Shown: positions 1 to 9,690 of the stretch, piece by piece
Position numbering within the stretch: position 1 is the first letter of the stretch
Layout of the letters: the number at the start of each line of letters is the position of its first letter
Assembly: GCA_943736015.1 (NCBI GenBank)
Contig: OX031071.1
Span: forward strand, 34,938,619-35,002,618
Origin: Tridacna crocea
Taxonomy: Eukaryota; Mollusca; Bivalvia; Cardiida; Cardiidae
Direction: 5' to 3'
Length of the DNA stretch: 64,000 bases
Notes under the pieces: model-generated
Told to the model about the DNA's origin: nothing
What the model saw: the letters and a program-made list of their open reading frames with translations, nothing else
Database searches by the model: none
Translations under genes and position numbers: made by a program

Positions 1-273
1 AATCAAGGATCCATAAAGTCCACCCTGTCTAGTACCCGACCGAATCAGGAGGTAAACCATTACTTAGACATACAGGAAGTTGGGAGATTTCAGTCCATGC
101 CAGCCTGCGCTGGCATGGGTCAATACCTTGGAGATGCATCAATACACTCCCCAACCCACAAAGCATAGTTCATATCCACCAATTGCCAGAAGATCGAGCC
201 CATAATAAAGGACCAGGCCTAGGCTTGGACATTACCAATATAAGTTTATCAAGTATAAATTCATTGCATACAT
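1..273. other. Unassigned left edge
   Basis: No supported gene. A short perfect stem (ATGCCAGC and GCTGGCAT around CTGC) lies near position 100. The rest is unremarkable. Confidence 0.5.
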
Positions 274-502
274 TTAACTCTTTACCAAACGCCAATATCC
301 TAGACCAGTCCAAATACAACGCATTTGCAGACGACAAAACTAATCCGACCCAAATGTTGAAATCCGAATTGGAAAGGGTAGAAAACACTGTGGGAGAAGA
401 AGGAAATGCTGATTACCAACATTCCCCCCCCCTCCCACAATGCCCCCAGAAGACCTCGTCCTCAGGGTCGTGAAAACTCTGGATTGTATGGTAAAGGGTT
501 AA
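274..502 (+). mobile_element. MITE-T copy, near complete
   Basis: This entry defines the family used below. Copies are about 230 bp and are bounded by TTAA. They begin TTAACCCTTTACCAAAC (or TTAACTC...) and end with the reverse complement. An L-end follows with GACAAAATTTTAGGCTTG and GCATTTGCAGACGACAAA; the R-end reads CGTCAAAAGTAGGGATTG before the terminus. The centre is a hairpin with arms ACATTGTGGGAAAAGGAGAA and its complement. The TTAA boundaries and CCC start resemble piggyBac-type non-autonomous elements; that class is an inference. Plus orientation means L-end first. This copy is TTAA at both ends, with a G/C-shifted right hairpin arm. Confidence 0.85.
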
Positions 503-1004
503 GGAAAAAAATGTACATTCTAAAACAACCACCAATTTTATACAGCATTGAATATTTTTCTTATTTCACTACTAAATCACAAAATTGTAGACTTTGCCTA
601 ATTGAAATCAATTACCGGCGGCAAACTAGATGCGACCAAAAGGATAGAATCCGTGTGTAGAAGGGCAGAAAACACTGCAGGAAAAGAAGGAATTGCTAGT
701 TAACCATCATTCCTCTCCTCCCACAGCGCCCCAAAAAAACTTTCCTCCCAGGGCCTTCGACATTCACCCGATCTCCAATTCTATTTAATCCTTCACCAAA
801 CAATCCCAACATTTAAGGATTCCGAGAGAGAAAGTTTCCAAAAACATAACGGGAAAAGAACAAAATGCTCTCCCACTCCCACACTGTCATCGACGCCTCC
901 ACAAAACAGACTACAGCCTCAGTCACACACCCAGTCTGTCTTCCGCAAATGCCCTCCAACAGGCCAAATCCGAAATCCCGTCGCTTGACAAGATGTTGAC
1001 CGTT
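484..1004 (+). repeat. Dispersed duplication, copy 1 (partner at 56318-56830)
   Basis: About 0.5 kb aligns collinearly with the partner near 56.3 kb. Both begin GGTAAAGGGTTAAGGAA, contain CGGCAAACTAGATGCGAC, and end CCCGTCGCTTGACAAGATGTT. Inside are two diverged MITE-T-like hairpins (AACACTGCAGGAAAAGAAG near 670, and a second near 840). The two copies differ at scattered positions, so the duplication is not very recent. Confidence 0.8.
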
Positions 1005-1345
1005 TACCAAATGGCAAAATTTTATACTAATCTAAATTTAAAGCATTCGCAGACGACAAAAAAATGTAACTCAAAAATAGAAATCTGTTTCCAGAAGGGT
1101 AGACAACATTATGGGAAAAGGAGAAAAGGAGAAGGGTAGACAACATTATGGGAAAAGGAGAAAATGCTGGTTATTACAGGATCACACTTGAAGAAGGCGG
1201 TTGTACATTATGGGAAAAGGAAAAGGAGAAGGGAAGACAAGTCAACATTATGGGAAAAGGAGAAAAGGAGAAGGGTAGACAACATTATGGGAAAAGGAGA
1301 AAATGCTGGTTATTACAGGATCACACTTGAAGAAGGCGGTTGTAC
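996..1345 (+). mobile_element. MITE-T left part with internal tandem duplication
   Basis: An L-end (CCGTTTACCAAATGGC) leads to the left hairpin arm. That arm (ACATTATGGGAAAAGGAG) is then reiterated instead of being followed by the right arm. A segment of about 75 bp starting near 1131 recurs near 1270, a 139-bp period. The short open frames here are repeat artefacts. Confidence 0.75.
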
Positions 1346-1805
1346 CGCCGAAAGCTTGTGTTTATTTTATAATTAAACGTTACATATCTCAAGAAGAGGA
1401 TATATCATGGTTTGACATTCATAATAAATTTATGATAAATTATAAATGCAATCATACAATAGAAAAAATCATTTATACATTAATCAAAGGATTTTTTTTC
1501 TTATTTAGTGCTTTTATATGTTCAAATCTACTACTAAATATTAGTGAATATGACAGGTGTAAACTTGCAAATAAGGTGTCTTAATTCCTTCTCAACACCT
1601 GTCTTGCCCAAGGCTGCATAGTTGTTGATATATCAATAGAAATTATCAAAAACTTGAGGTACAAATTAAAATAAGATAATATTTAAATCATTTTTTGCCT
1701 TTCATGTTTGATTTTTTTCCTTAAAATCAAAAAGACTTGTTTTGAATACTTTAAAACTGTTTGCAAATTATGTATGTTTTCTCAAATTTATATGCTTTTT
1801 ATATA
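1346..1805. other. AT-rich, unassigned
   Basis: No coding, RNA or repeat feature was recognised. Confidence 0.5.
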
Positions 1806-1807
1806 TG

Positions 1808-1925
1808 ATGGGGGTTTTGTCCTAGGGGGCATTTATCCGATAGTGGTTTTGACCTAGGGGGGGTTTGTCCATGGGGGTTTTATCCTAGGGGGGTTTTGTC
1901 CTAGGGGGGTTTTGTCCTACACTCA
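1808..1925 (+). repeat. G-tract tandem repeat
   Basis: Imperfect units of about 20 bp, GGGGTTTTGTCCTAGGGG, repeat about six times with G-runs of four to seven. Several G-runs on one strand could form G-quadruplexes. Confidence 0.8.
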
Positions 1926-2133
1926 ATTTGTGTCCTACAAGATTATATCTGCAAATCATTGCAATTTCCCTCAAAACCTTTTTTGATTGTTATATTACAT
2001 GTACCTGACCAAAACAATTCATTATTTTGTTCCTCTTTGCCATGTAATGTGATAAACATAAAAAAAAGATATTTTAAAAAAAGTACATATTTTAAGATTT
2101 TATGATCACAGATCAGTATGATTTGATCTTTAA

Positions 2134-2301
2134 TTAACCCTTTTATCAAATGACAAAATGTTAGCCTTGTACAAATTGAAAGAATTTGCAGAGAAAAATT
2201 TAATTGTGGTTCAAATGTTTTGCTTTGATAGGGTAGAAAACATTGTGGAAAAAAGAAGAAAATACTAGTAACTGGCATTTTCTCCTTTTCCCACATTATT
2301 T
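2134..2301 (+). mobile_element. MITE-T, right end missing
   Basis: TTAACCCTTTTATCAAATGAC starts the L-end. The hairpin is intact (arms near 2235 and 2278). The sequence then runs straight into the TTAA of the next element instead of an R-end. Confidence 0.8.
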
Positions 2302-2522
2302 TTAACTCATTACCAAATAACAATATTTTAGGCTTGTCCAAATTGAAAGCTTTGCAGACGCCAAAACAAAAGTGACTGAAAATTTGAAATTTTGTTTTGT
2401 AAAAGGTAGAAATCATTGTCGAAAAAGGAGTAATTGCTTGTTACCAGTCACTTTTATTTTGTTGTCTGCAAATGCTTTCGATTTGGACAAGCCTAAAATT
2501 TTGTCGTTTGGTAAAGGGTTAA
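2302..2522. mobile_element. MITE-T variant with two L-ends
   Basis: Both termini are L-type: TTAACTCATTACCAAATAAC on the left, and a right end ending GTCGTTTGGTAAAGGGTTAA preceded by GACAAGCCTAAAATTTTG. The ends are near-perfect inverted repeats of about 80 bp, with TTAA at both edges. This suggests recombination between two copies. Confidence 0.8.
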
Positions 2523-2564
2523 ATATGGCAGAACTGATGGGATTTGTTCTTTAGATTACAAACA

Positions 2565-2640
2565 TAAAAAGTGTGGGTAAAGTAGAAAATGCTGGTTAGA
2601 AGCATTTTCTTTTTTTCCCACACTGATTTCTAAAACCTTC
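2565..2640. mobile_element. MITE-T central hairpin fragment
   Basis: Only the hairpin core remains (AGAAAATGCTGGTT and AAGCATTTTCTTTT). No termini are recognisable. Confidence 0.55.
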
Positions 2641-2689
2641 TCCCTAAACTTGTGTCATAAAGACTTGGAACTGTCTAGAAAAAGGTTTA

Positions 2690-2848
2690 AGTCTATACCG
2701 AACAACAAAATTTTGGACGAGTCCAAATTTAAAGGATTATTTAAAGGATTAGCAGACAACAAAATAAATGAGAATCAAAAATTGAAATCCATTTGGGAAG
2801 GGTAGAAAACATTGTGGGAAAAGGAAAAAAATGTTGGTTATCCCTTGT
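2690..2848 (+). mobile_element. MITE-T left half
   Basis: L-end remnants (CGAACAACAAAATTTTGG, GCAGACAACAAAATAAATG) and the left hairpin arm (AACATTGTGGGAAAAGG) are present. The right half is absent. An internal 14-bp motif, AAAGGATTATTTAA, is partly duplicated. Confidence 0.7.
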
Positions 2849-3077
2849 TTAACCCTTTACCTCACAATAATGATTTTTGACGACCCTGTGAAAGAAGCCT
2901 TTTGAAAACATTGTGGGAAAAGGAGAAAATGCTGGTAACCAGCATTTCCTCCTTTTCCCACAATGTTTTCTACCCTATCAATAAATATTTGCACCATTAG
3001 AGCCACATTGGAATTGTAATCTTTAAATACTTTCAATTTGGACAGGGCTAAAATTTTGTCGTCTGGTAAAGAGTTAA
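2849..3077 (-). mobile_element. MITE-T copy, complete
   Basis: TTAA lies at both edges, R-end first (ACCTCACAATAATGATTTT) and L-end last (AGGGCTAAAATTTTGTCG). The hairpin is centred near 2937 and nearly perfect. Confidence 0.85.
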
Positions 3078-3094
3078 AGTCATTACTGTCTGCC

Positions 3095-3262
3095 ATGACA
3101 CATATAATGGAACATGTCAAAAGTTTTGTTCGGCGATTATGACGCTGACATTGTGACACATATGATGGAACATGTCAAAAGTTTTTCACGGCAATTATGT
3201 GACACAGATAATGGAAAATGTCAAAAGTTTTGCACGGCGATTATGACGCTGACATTGATCAC
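3095..3262. repeat. Short tandem repeat, about three copies
   Basis: Units of about 50-60 bp contain ATAATGGAACATGTCAAAAG followed by GGCGATTATGACGCTGAC. The middle unit has lost part of its right side. Confidence 0.75.
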
Positions 3263-3437
3263 GATACCTTTTACGTTTCTTTGAAAACAACAAAGCTTAA
3301 ATACTTAATTACAAAGTACATGAAATATAACTGTATGTATATACCACAGTAAATTGTATGTTTTGTTACAAAGATTTGGTAAAAAAAAAAAGCATTATGC
3401 AAAAAATATTTATAAGACATCAATACAAAAATCAAAC

Positions 3438-3672
3438 AAAAACAAAAATTAAACAAACATCACACAAACATTACCATTGCATGAAAGGAAACAATATTGC
3501 AATGCAGAGAAATTATGTGAGAATTCTGTACATTATTAGTAGTAACAATTATTTCAAAACAAAAATTAAACAAACATCACACAAACATTACCATTGCATG
3601 ATAGGACCGATATTGCAATGCAGAGAAATTATGTCAGAATTCTGTACATTATTAGTAGTAACAATTATTTCA
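3438..3672. repeat. Direct duplication of about 119 bp
   Basis: CAAACATCACACAAACATTA through GTACATTATTAGTAGTAAC occurs twice in a row with few differences. The right flank CATGCTTTCCGGTAGGATAT also occurs in reverse orientation near 19812-19846. Confidence 0.8.
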
Positions 3673-3958
3673 TGCTTTCCGGTAGGATATCAAGAAATAG
3701 GAGTGAAAATGTTTCGGTATTACATGGGTACGACAAGTGAAAATACTGATTTCATGTTCCTGTTGCCTAGGTAAATTGTACATGCCTCACAACCAGATGG
3801 AAATATGATGTCATTTACCTTACATTTCCCATGCTTGACATAATATTTTAATGCATTGCTATGTGGGAGGGGTGCGCCACGGGGAATAACAGAAAAGAAC
3901 TGTTCTGAGTTTTGATAAAGCTCCTCCTAAAAAGGGTTAAAAGCATGAAATAAATAGA

Positions 3959-4112
3959 ATTTTTTTTTTTTTTTCGGTGAAAGATCGAAATTTATTTCCT
4001 CTCATGAACGCCATCGGTAATATTTTCACAAGAGGCACACAGCCACTCGTGACAATATTACCAATGGTGTGCTCTAGATGAAATAAATTTCCATCTTTCA
4101 CCAAAAAAAAAT
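3959..4112. mobile_element. Foldback element with poly(T)/poly(A) ends
   Basis: The termini TTTTTTCGGTGAAAGAT and ATCTTTCACCAAAAAAA are inverted repeats. They extend inward through GAAATTTATTTC / GAAATAAATTTC. The inner part holds a second imperfect inverted repeat (CGGTAATATT / AATATTACCAATGG). Total is about 150 bp with no coding. Confidence 0.75.
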
Positions 4113-4152
4113 CCTTTATTTATTTGTAAATATCAATGACATATGAGCTGTT

Positions 4153-4516
4153 ATATACTGGTAAAAGGGGATTTATAATTCTCTACAATACCAAGCAAAC
4201 CATGATATAATAATGATGCATCAAAGAGGTGAATGTTATTTGTCTGACGTGTGGCTGAATCATGAAGTACATGCTATATACCGGTAAAAGGGTATTTATA
4301 ATTCTCTACAATACCAAGCAAACCATGATATAATAATGATGCATCAAAGAGGTGAATATTATTTGTCTGACGTGCTGCTGAATCATGAAGTACATGTTAT
4401 ATACCGGTAAAAGGGTATTTATAATTCTCTACAATACTAAGCAAACCATCATACAATAATGATACATCAAAGAGGTGAATATTATTTGTCTGACGTGCTG
4501 CTGAATCATGAAGTAT
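4153..4516. repeat. Tandem repeat of about 122 bp, three copies
   Basis: Each unit runs from ACCGGTAAAAGGGTATTTAT through GAGGTGAATATTATTTGTC to GAATCATGAAGTACATG. Divergence between units is low. Confidence 0.85.
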
Positions 4517-4541
4517 TATGGTCCTTGGACAAGCAGGAAAT

Positions 4542-4768
4542 TTAACTCATCACCAAACGACAATATTTTCGACTTGTCCAAATCTAAAGCATTTGCAGAC
4601 GACAAAATAAAAGCGGCTGAAAATTTGAAATTTGTTCTATGAAGGGTAGAAACATTGTGGGAAAAGGAGAAAATGCTGGTTAACAGCATTTTCTCCTTTT
4701 CCCACAATGTTTTCTAGAGGCTTCTTTCTCAGGGTTGTCAAAAGTGGGGATTGTTTGTAAATTATTAA
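4542..4768 (+). mobile_element. MITE-T copy, near complete
   Basis: Starts TTAACTCATCACCAAACGAC. It has a near-perfect hairpin at 4655-4713. The right terminus is slightly decayed (GATTGTTTGTAAATTATTAA). Confidence 0.8.
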
Positions 4769-4957
4769 AATTTTAACATGACACTTGTCTATAAACACAG
4801 TGCAACAAAAGAGTGGTAGTAAAATCTGTGACATTCTATAACATCATTCTATATCTGTATAAAGTAAGTAAGTAATATAATTTGCATCCACGTTTTTACT
4901 CTAAGTATCGACTTGTTTTACTTTCATTAAGTGTTAGTCAGGTTAGAATCAAAATAA

Positions 4958-5114
4958 TCTTCCATCTATCATGGTTTATCATTCAATAAACCACGTTGTG
5001 AGTTATGAGGCGCAATGAATAAACCACTTATGCTATCGCCTTAATGAATTATTTATTGTACCTCATAACTCACAACTGTGGTTTATTGAATGATAGACCA
5101 CGATAGAAGGAAGA
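4958..5114. mobile_element. Foldback element with about 60-bp arms
   Basis: Left TCTTCCATCTATCATGGTTT pairs with right CCACGATAGAAGGAAGA. Inner arms ATTCAATAAACCAC / GTGGTTTATTGAAT and GTGAGTTATGAGG / CCTCATAACTCAC continue the stem. The loop contains AATAAACCACTTATGC. This family is unrelated to MITE-T. Confidence 0.8.
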
Positions 5115-5310
5115 CAATCATTTCTTAAATAGCAAAATATTTTGACCCATGTCTGCCTGTAATAATGAACTCTTTGGATTAACGACAAGCAATTTCCTTG
5201 GAATGATATCCCTCGCCGAAAAACACCTTTTTTGATACAAACGTATAAGAGGTATTGTGTTTGCATGTACATGTGGCCTTTTTGTTATTGGTCCATGATG
5301 AAATTATACA

Positions 5311-5539
5311 TTAACCCTTTCCCAAACAATCCCTGGTTTTTACGGGTCAGGAATAGAAGCCTTTTGAAAACATTGTGGCAAAAGGAGAAAATGCTGGTAA
5401 CCAGCATTTTCTCCTTTTCCAACAATGTTTTCTACGCTGTCATATACCAAAATCATCATTTTAGCAACTGTTAATTTTTCACCTGCAAAATGCTTTCAGT
5501 TTGGTCTGGTCCAAAATTTGCCGTTTGGGAAAGGGTTAA
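5311..5539 (-). mobile_element. MITE-T copy, complete
   Basis: TTAA lies at both edges. The termini are of the subtype CCCTTTCCCAAAC, and the R-end contains CCCTGGTTTTTACGGGTC. The same subtype recurs at 21190, 27603 and 28699. Confidence 0.85.
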
Positions 5540-5699
5540 GCTCCCTTGTTCCATGGCACAGGATTTCATTACATACAAAAATATTAAATAGGTCCATAAC
5601 AGGATTATACATTAAGTACCCTTTTTGCAGAACTCCGCATTTCACAAAATGAAAACAAATAAAGGAGATATACATAAAACCCCCTTTTGCATGACATGT

Positions 5700-6424
5700 C
5701 ATATATAATGACATAATTTCATATATGTGGTGGAAAAAAGTATCAACTGACTATCCAATGGAAAACATGCATGACATTTCATCAATTTTTGTCAAGGACT
5801 TTAGAAGATATCCTTCTCACAATATAAGCCGGCATACTGCTGCCATTTCAAGCAGGTAGCTACAGACGATAACATGTTGAAATTTGTAGCACCTGCCTGG
5901 GTATCTGCATGGATATATGGTATTACTTGTGATAAAACGTTTACGAACAGACTGATGCATGAAGAGACGAATGCACAATTGACTCATTCGTCACTGGCTT
6001 TGATCAACCAATAAAAATATGAAGTTCTATGAAAATATGTGGAAAAGTTGGAGATACACTGATAACTATTTACACCACAACAAAATATTAGACTTGTCCA
6101 TAATGTAATGGTATGTAGAGAACAAACTATATGTTGCTGGAAGGATGACATGAGTCTTTGACAAACCTGAAACTGTCGCAGGAAAAAAAAAAATACCACC
6201 ATAGCTTTTTAGAATGTTTTCGCAGGTTTCCTTGGTCTTGTTTGTAAAATATTATTGATGCTTGTAACGTTACATGCGCCTATTCTAAGTGTATATCTGT
6301 ATAGTTTTTAATACTCTGTGACACCCAAGACGTAATGCATAATATTTCCATCTTAGGCATTTACTTTTGTGATACATGTCGAACTCGTTAACTAATTTTC
6401 ATAATTCGAAAAAAGTGGTTTGAG
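5700..6424. other. Mostly unassigned
   Basis: No gene was seen. A degraded MITE-T L-end (ACAAAATATTAGACTTGTCC) lies near 6072-6092. Confidence 0.5.
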
Positions 6425-6655
6425 TTAAATCATTACCACACATCCATACTTTTGACGGCCCGAAAAAAGAAGCCATAAGAAAAAATTGTGGGAGAAGGAG
6501 AAAATACTGGTTACCAGCATTTTCTCTTTTCTCCACAATGTTTTCTAATCTTCACAAAACACATTTCAAATTTTAAATCACTACTATTTTGTCGTGCGCA
6601 AATGCTTTCTATTTAGAAAAACCTAAAATTTTGTCTTTTACTAATGAGCTAAACT
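6425..6655 (-). mobile_element. MITE-T copy inside the left inverted-repeat arm
   Basis: TTAA at 6425 is followed by R-end remnants (GACGGCCCGAAAAAAG). The hairpin is at 6485-6545, then an L-end (CCTAAAATTTTGTCTTTTAC). The right terminus has mutated to GAGCTAAA. Its L-half also forms the outer part of the inverted repeat matching 14028-14146. Confidence 0.8.
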
Positions 6656-6812
6656 AATATTTTGGTCGTGAAGGTAATTTCGTCGTGTTAAATGGGATAT
6701 AACCGTGTCGTCAGAAACTGAAAAGGTCGATCAAGAACGGTGTGGTTGTCTTCCATTTCAATGTCGCATTATATTCTACTAGGGAAACCCCCTTTCCTGT
6801 CACGGAAGTTCG
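6534..6812 (+). repeat. Left arm of a long inverted repeat (partner 13883-14146)
   Basis: Read inward, the arm runs from the MITE-T hairpin edge through TAATTTCGTCGTGTTAAATG, CCGTGTCGTCAGAAACTG and TGTGTGGTTGTC-like sequence to CTGTCACGGAAGTTC. The reverse complement of 13883-14146 matches in the same order. About half of each arm is MITE-T; the rest occurs nowhere else in the window. The arm stops where module A1 begins. Confidence 0.85.
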
Positions 6813-7472
6813 GCACAAGTAAACAGTTTGCTTCGAATTGGCCAGGGTCAAAATTAGAAATAAGTGAGTAAGGTAGGTTTTTGATGCAAAATTGATAAGA
6901 AGGGTAGTTATTACACCCATGAATTGTGTTAGATTAAGGAAAAGAATCATTTGATTTGTATGTGAAACAGGGGGTCATGACCTTTCCTTCTTTGTTCTAT
7001 AGTTTTGACCCCAAATGCGAAAGTGAGGGGTCATGAAGCAAGCGGCTGTTTTTAGCGGAGAAAACAAGGGTAGGGTCAGGGCACGAAAGATTGCAAAAAA
7101 ACGGCATGGTAATGTGCTATTTAGGATTTTATCCCCAGATTATGTATTGTTTGGAGTTTCAATTCAGCTTGGCATTTTCAGGCTAGCTTCCTGGGTTTGG
7201 ATTTTGTGAAATTTGGAATATAGGCTAAAATGGCAATTTTTTTCAGTTTTTTTCCGACCATGTCACTTGCTTATATTGATCATTGATATCACTATTTCAC
7301 AAGTTGAACATGATTTATTGATAAAATCTAAAGAATTAGGATTGTGCTGTTGCATTTAAGTGCTCCTTATAATTTCAGGCTGACTATATAGACCTTTGTT
7401 TGAGGAAGTTCAGTTCAGCGTATGGCGGACCGAGACGAGTACAGCCGACAAACCGTGTACTGCTACCTTAAG
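6813..7472 (+). repeat. Array module A, copy 1
   Basis: A 660-bp module starting GCACAAGTAAACAGTTTGC and ending GTACTGCTACCTTAAG. It is nearly identical to copies at 9691-10350 and 12568-13223. It contains the candidate exon 1, whose donor junction falls exactly on the A/B boundary. Confidence 0.9.
7422..7472 (+). CDS. Candidate exon 1 (partial CDS, unknown protein)
   Basis: An acceptor (CTTATAATTTCAG, ending 7378) opens an exon that continues to AAG|GTAAGT at 7472/7473. From the ATG at 7422 it reads MADRDEYSRQTVYCYLK and ends in phase 0. The exon part before the ATG has an in-frame stop, so it would be 5' untranslated. An alternative frame from the acceptor (ADYIDLCLRKFSSAYGG...) is also open but meets TAA at the exon end. 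The family was not recognised. Copies sit at 10300-10350 and, with an altered 3' edge lacking the donor, near 13173-13223. Confidence 0.4.
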
Positions 7473-7776
7473 GTAAGTGGCAGTTTATAAAGTTTGTATT
7501 TTGACCGCAAATTGCACTTAGTCTAGTAATTCCATCAATTTCCAGACTGAAAATAGTATTCAAGTTGATCCTAAGATTGTGAATTTTGGCTGATATTGAT
7601 TCAAAGAATGGAGGTAAGTCGAAATTCGGAAAAATGCAAATTTGGCGAATTTGGCGCTTGACGTCATTTTGCCTGATTTCGCTATTTTTGTACTTTTCCA
7701 GAGATGTTTTGCTTGAAACCAGCATGATTTAGGCAATTATGGTAGATTTAGACCATTTCTGATATTGGGGGAACAG

Positions 7777-7948
7777 ATCTACATACCTACTTGGTCAGTG
7801 CACTCTTCAGTTCTCTATTGTGTCCGAAAAGAGTCGTCAATGGACCGAAATGTTCTATCGGACGAGTCTCTGGGCCATGACGAATGTGTAGTTAGGACCG
7901 GCCTGACTGGTATATGTGGCTTTGGCGTATACCTAGTCTCGGTTGATG
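7777..7948 (+). CDS. Candidate exon 2 (partial CDS, unknown protein)
   Basis: The exon is bounded by GGGGGAACAG| and |GTAAAAG and is open for 57 codons plus one base, ending in phase 1. It begins IYIPTWSVHSSVLYCV and ends GICGFGVYLVSVDG. It is rich in V, C and G with no recognised domain. Its start is in phase with the end of candidate exon 1. The four copies differ by a handful of substitutions (for example E/A, E/V and G/S) and none is disrupted. The acceptor has a weak pyrimidine tract. The region also holds a longer ORF reading through the donor that needs a TTG start; I favour the exon reading. Confidence 0.4.
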
Positions 7949-8204
7949 GTAAAAGTTTGAAACTGCTAGTTTATCGACTTACATACTTTGTCAAGAAAAG
8001 TCTGAGTCAGCTTTGTAGTGACAAATATATGTACATTTGTGTCAAAACAAATTATGCCTCAATGTTGATCACTTGTCATATAAAAGGGTTCAGTTTTTGT
8101 GCTATATTTGTTTCTTATATGTTTTGCAAGTTGCTCATGTCCTAAACTTGTTGAAGCAGTTTCTAAAATTCTAATTATCAGAATTTTTTTAATGTAACAA
8201 ATAG

Positions 8205-8304
8205 GCAGTTTGGCACGGTACGTTAAGAGAAGTGACAGTTTTAACAGAAATGGAACCCATGACAGGGAAGAACCAGTGGTTTTGCAACTGTACAAGTACC
8301 TGAG
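8205..8304 (+). CDS. Candidate exon 3 (partial CDS, unknown protein)
   Basis: The acceptor AACAAATAG and the donor CTGAG|GTAAGA bound 100 bases. The two leading bases complete the split glycine codon left by exon 2. The frame then reads SLARYVKRSDSFNRNG and ends PVVLQLYKYLR in phase 2. The end (LYKYLR then donor) resembles the end of exon 1 (VYCYLK then donor), which suggests related exon ends. No fourth exon was found in the module, so the model is incomplete. Confidence 0.4.
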
Positions 8305-8581
8305 GTAAGATTAATGTCCAGAAAGACAATAGAATCTTGCCTGAGGTTGTGAAAATGAAATTCAAGTTGTTCTCCTAAGACTTGTCTTTGAGCTCAAATT
8401 GCCAGTAAAATGGGGTAAAATATTCTTATTTGCATAAGGGTTAAGAATCCATTTGAAATGAGTTCTGTGTAACTGAGTCTCTTTCTGCTGGTTTAAATCA
8501 ATGAATAAAAAGGCAAGTTGCTTGTTTAGACTGTTTAAAGGGTTTTTTGGCATATTTGAAAAAAATCATTTCTGCCTAAAG

Positions 8582-9690
8582 GTAAGTGGCAGTTTATAAA
8601 GTTTGTATTTTGACCGCAAATTGCACTTAGTCTAGTAATTCCATCAATTTCCAGACTGAAAATAGTATTCAAGTTGATCCTAAGATTGTGAATTTTGGCT
8701 GATATTGATTCAAAGAATGGAGGTAAGTCGAAATTCGGAAAAATGCAAATTTGGCGAATTTGGCGCTTGATGTCATTTTGCCTGATTTCGCTATTTTTGT
8801 ACTTTTCCAGAGATGTTTTGCTTGAAACCAGCATGATTTAGGCAATTATGGTAGATTTAGACCATTTCTGATATTGGGGGAACAGATCTACATACCTACT
8901 TGGTCAGTGCACTCTTCAGTTCTCTATTGTGTCCGAAAAGAGTCGTCAATGGACCGAAATGTTCTATCCGACGAGTCTCTGGGCCATGACGAATGTGTAG
9001 TTAGGACCGGCCTGACCAGTATATGTGGCTTTGGCGTATACCTAGTCTCGGTTGATGGTAAAAGGTCGAAACTGCTACTTTATCGACTTACATACTTTGT
9101 CAAGAAAAGTCTGAGTCAGCTTTGTAGTGACAAATATATGTACATTTGTGTCAAAACAAATTATGCCTCAATGTTGATCACTTGTCATATAAAAGGGTTC
9201 AGTTTTTGTGCTATATTTGTTTCTTATATGTTTTGCAAGTTGCTCATGTCCTAAACTTGTTGAAGCAGTTTCTAAAATTCTAATTATCAGAATTTTTTAA
9301 ATGTAACAAACAGGCAGTTTGGCACGGTACGTTAAGAGAAGTGACAGTTTTAACAGAAATGGAACCCAAGACAGGGAAGAACCAGTGGTTTTGCAACTGT
9401 ACAAATACCTGAGGTAAGATTAATGTCCAGAAAGACAATAGAATCTTGCCTGAGGTTGTGAAAATGAAATTCAAGTTGTTCTCCTAAGACTTGTCTTTGA
9501 GCTCAAATTGCCAGTAAAATGGGGTAAAATATTCTTATTTGCATAAGGGTTAAGAATCCATTTGAAATGAGTTCTGTGTAACTGAGTCTCTTTCTGCTGG
9601 TTTAAATCAATGAATAAAAAGGCAAGTTGCTTGTTTAGACTGTTTAAAGGGTGTTTTGGCATATTTGAAAAAAATCATTTCTGCCTTAAG
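8582..9690 (+). repeat. Array module B, copy 2
   Basis: 1109 bp, almost identical to B1. Candidate exon 2 lies at about 8886-9057 and exon 3 at about 9314-9413. The copy ends CTGCCTTAAG and is followed by module A2. A single B-to-B splice would change frame, because exon 3 ends in phase 2 and exon 2 starts in phase 0. Confidence 0.9.

Larger units (their letters stand above)
7473..8581 (+). repeat. Array module B, copy 1
   Basis: A 1109-bp module starting GTAAGTGGCAGTTTATAAAG and ending near TTTCTGCCTAAAG. It is followed directly by B2 without an intervening A. It contains candidate exons 2 and 3. Confidence 0.9.

Noticed and set aside
7468..7725. Minus-strand 85-codon frame repeated in the array (MLVSSKTSLEKY...)
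   Set aside because: It lies in the candidate intron, has low-complexity AT-rich composition, and recurs only because the module is duplicated.
7765..8145. 126-codon open frame repeated in each B module as a single-exon gene
   Set aside because: It needs a TTG start and reads through a GTAAAA donor into AT-rich sequence. The splice-bounded part (7777-7948) fits better as an exon in phase with its neighbours.
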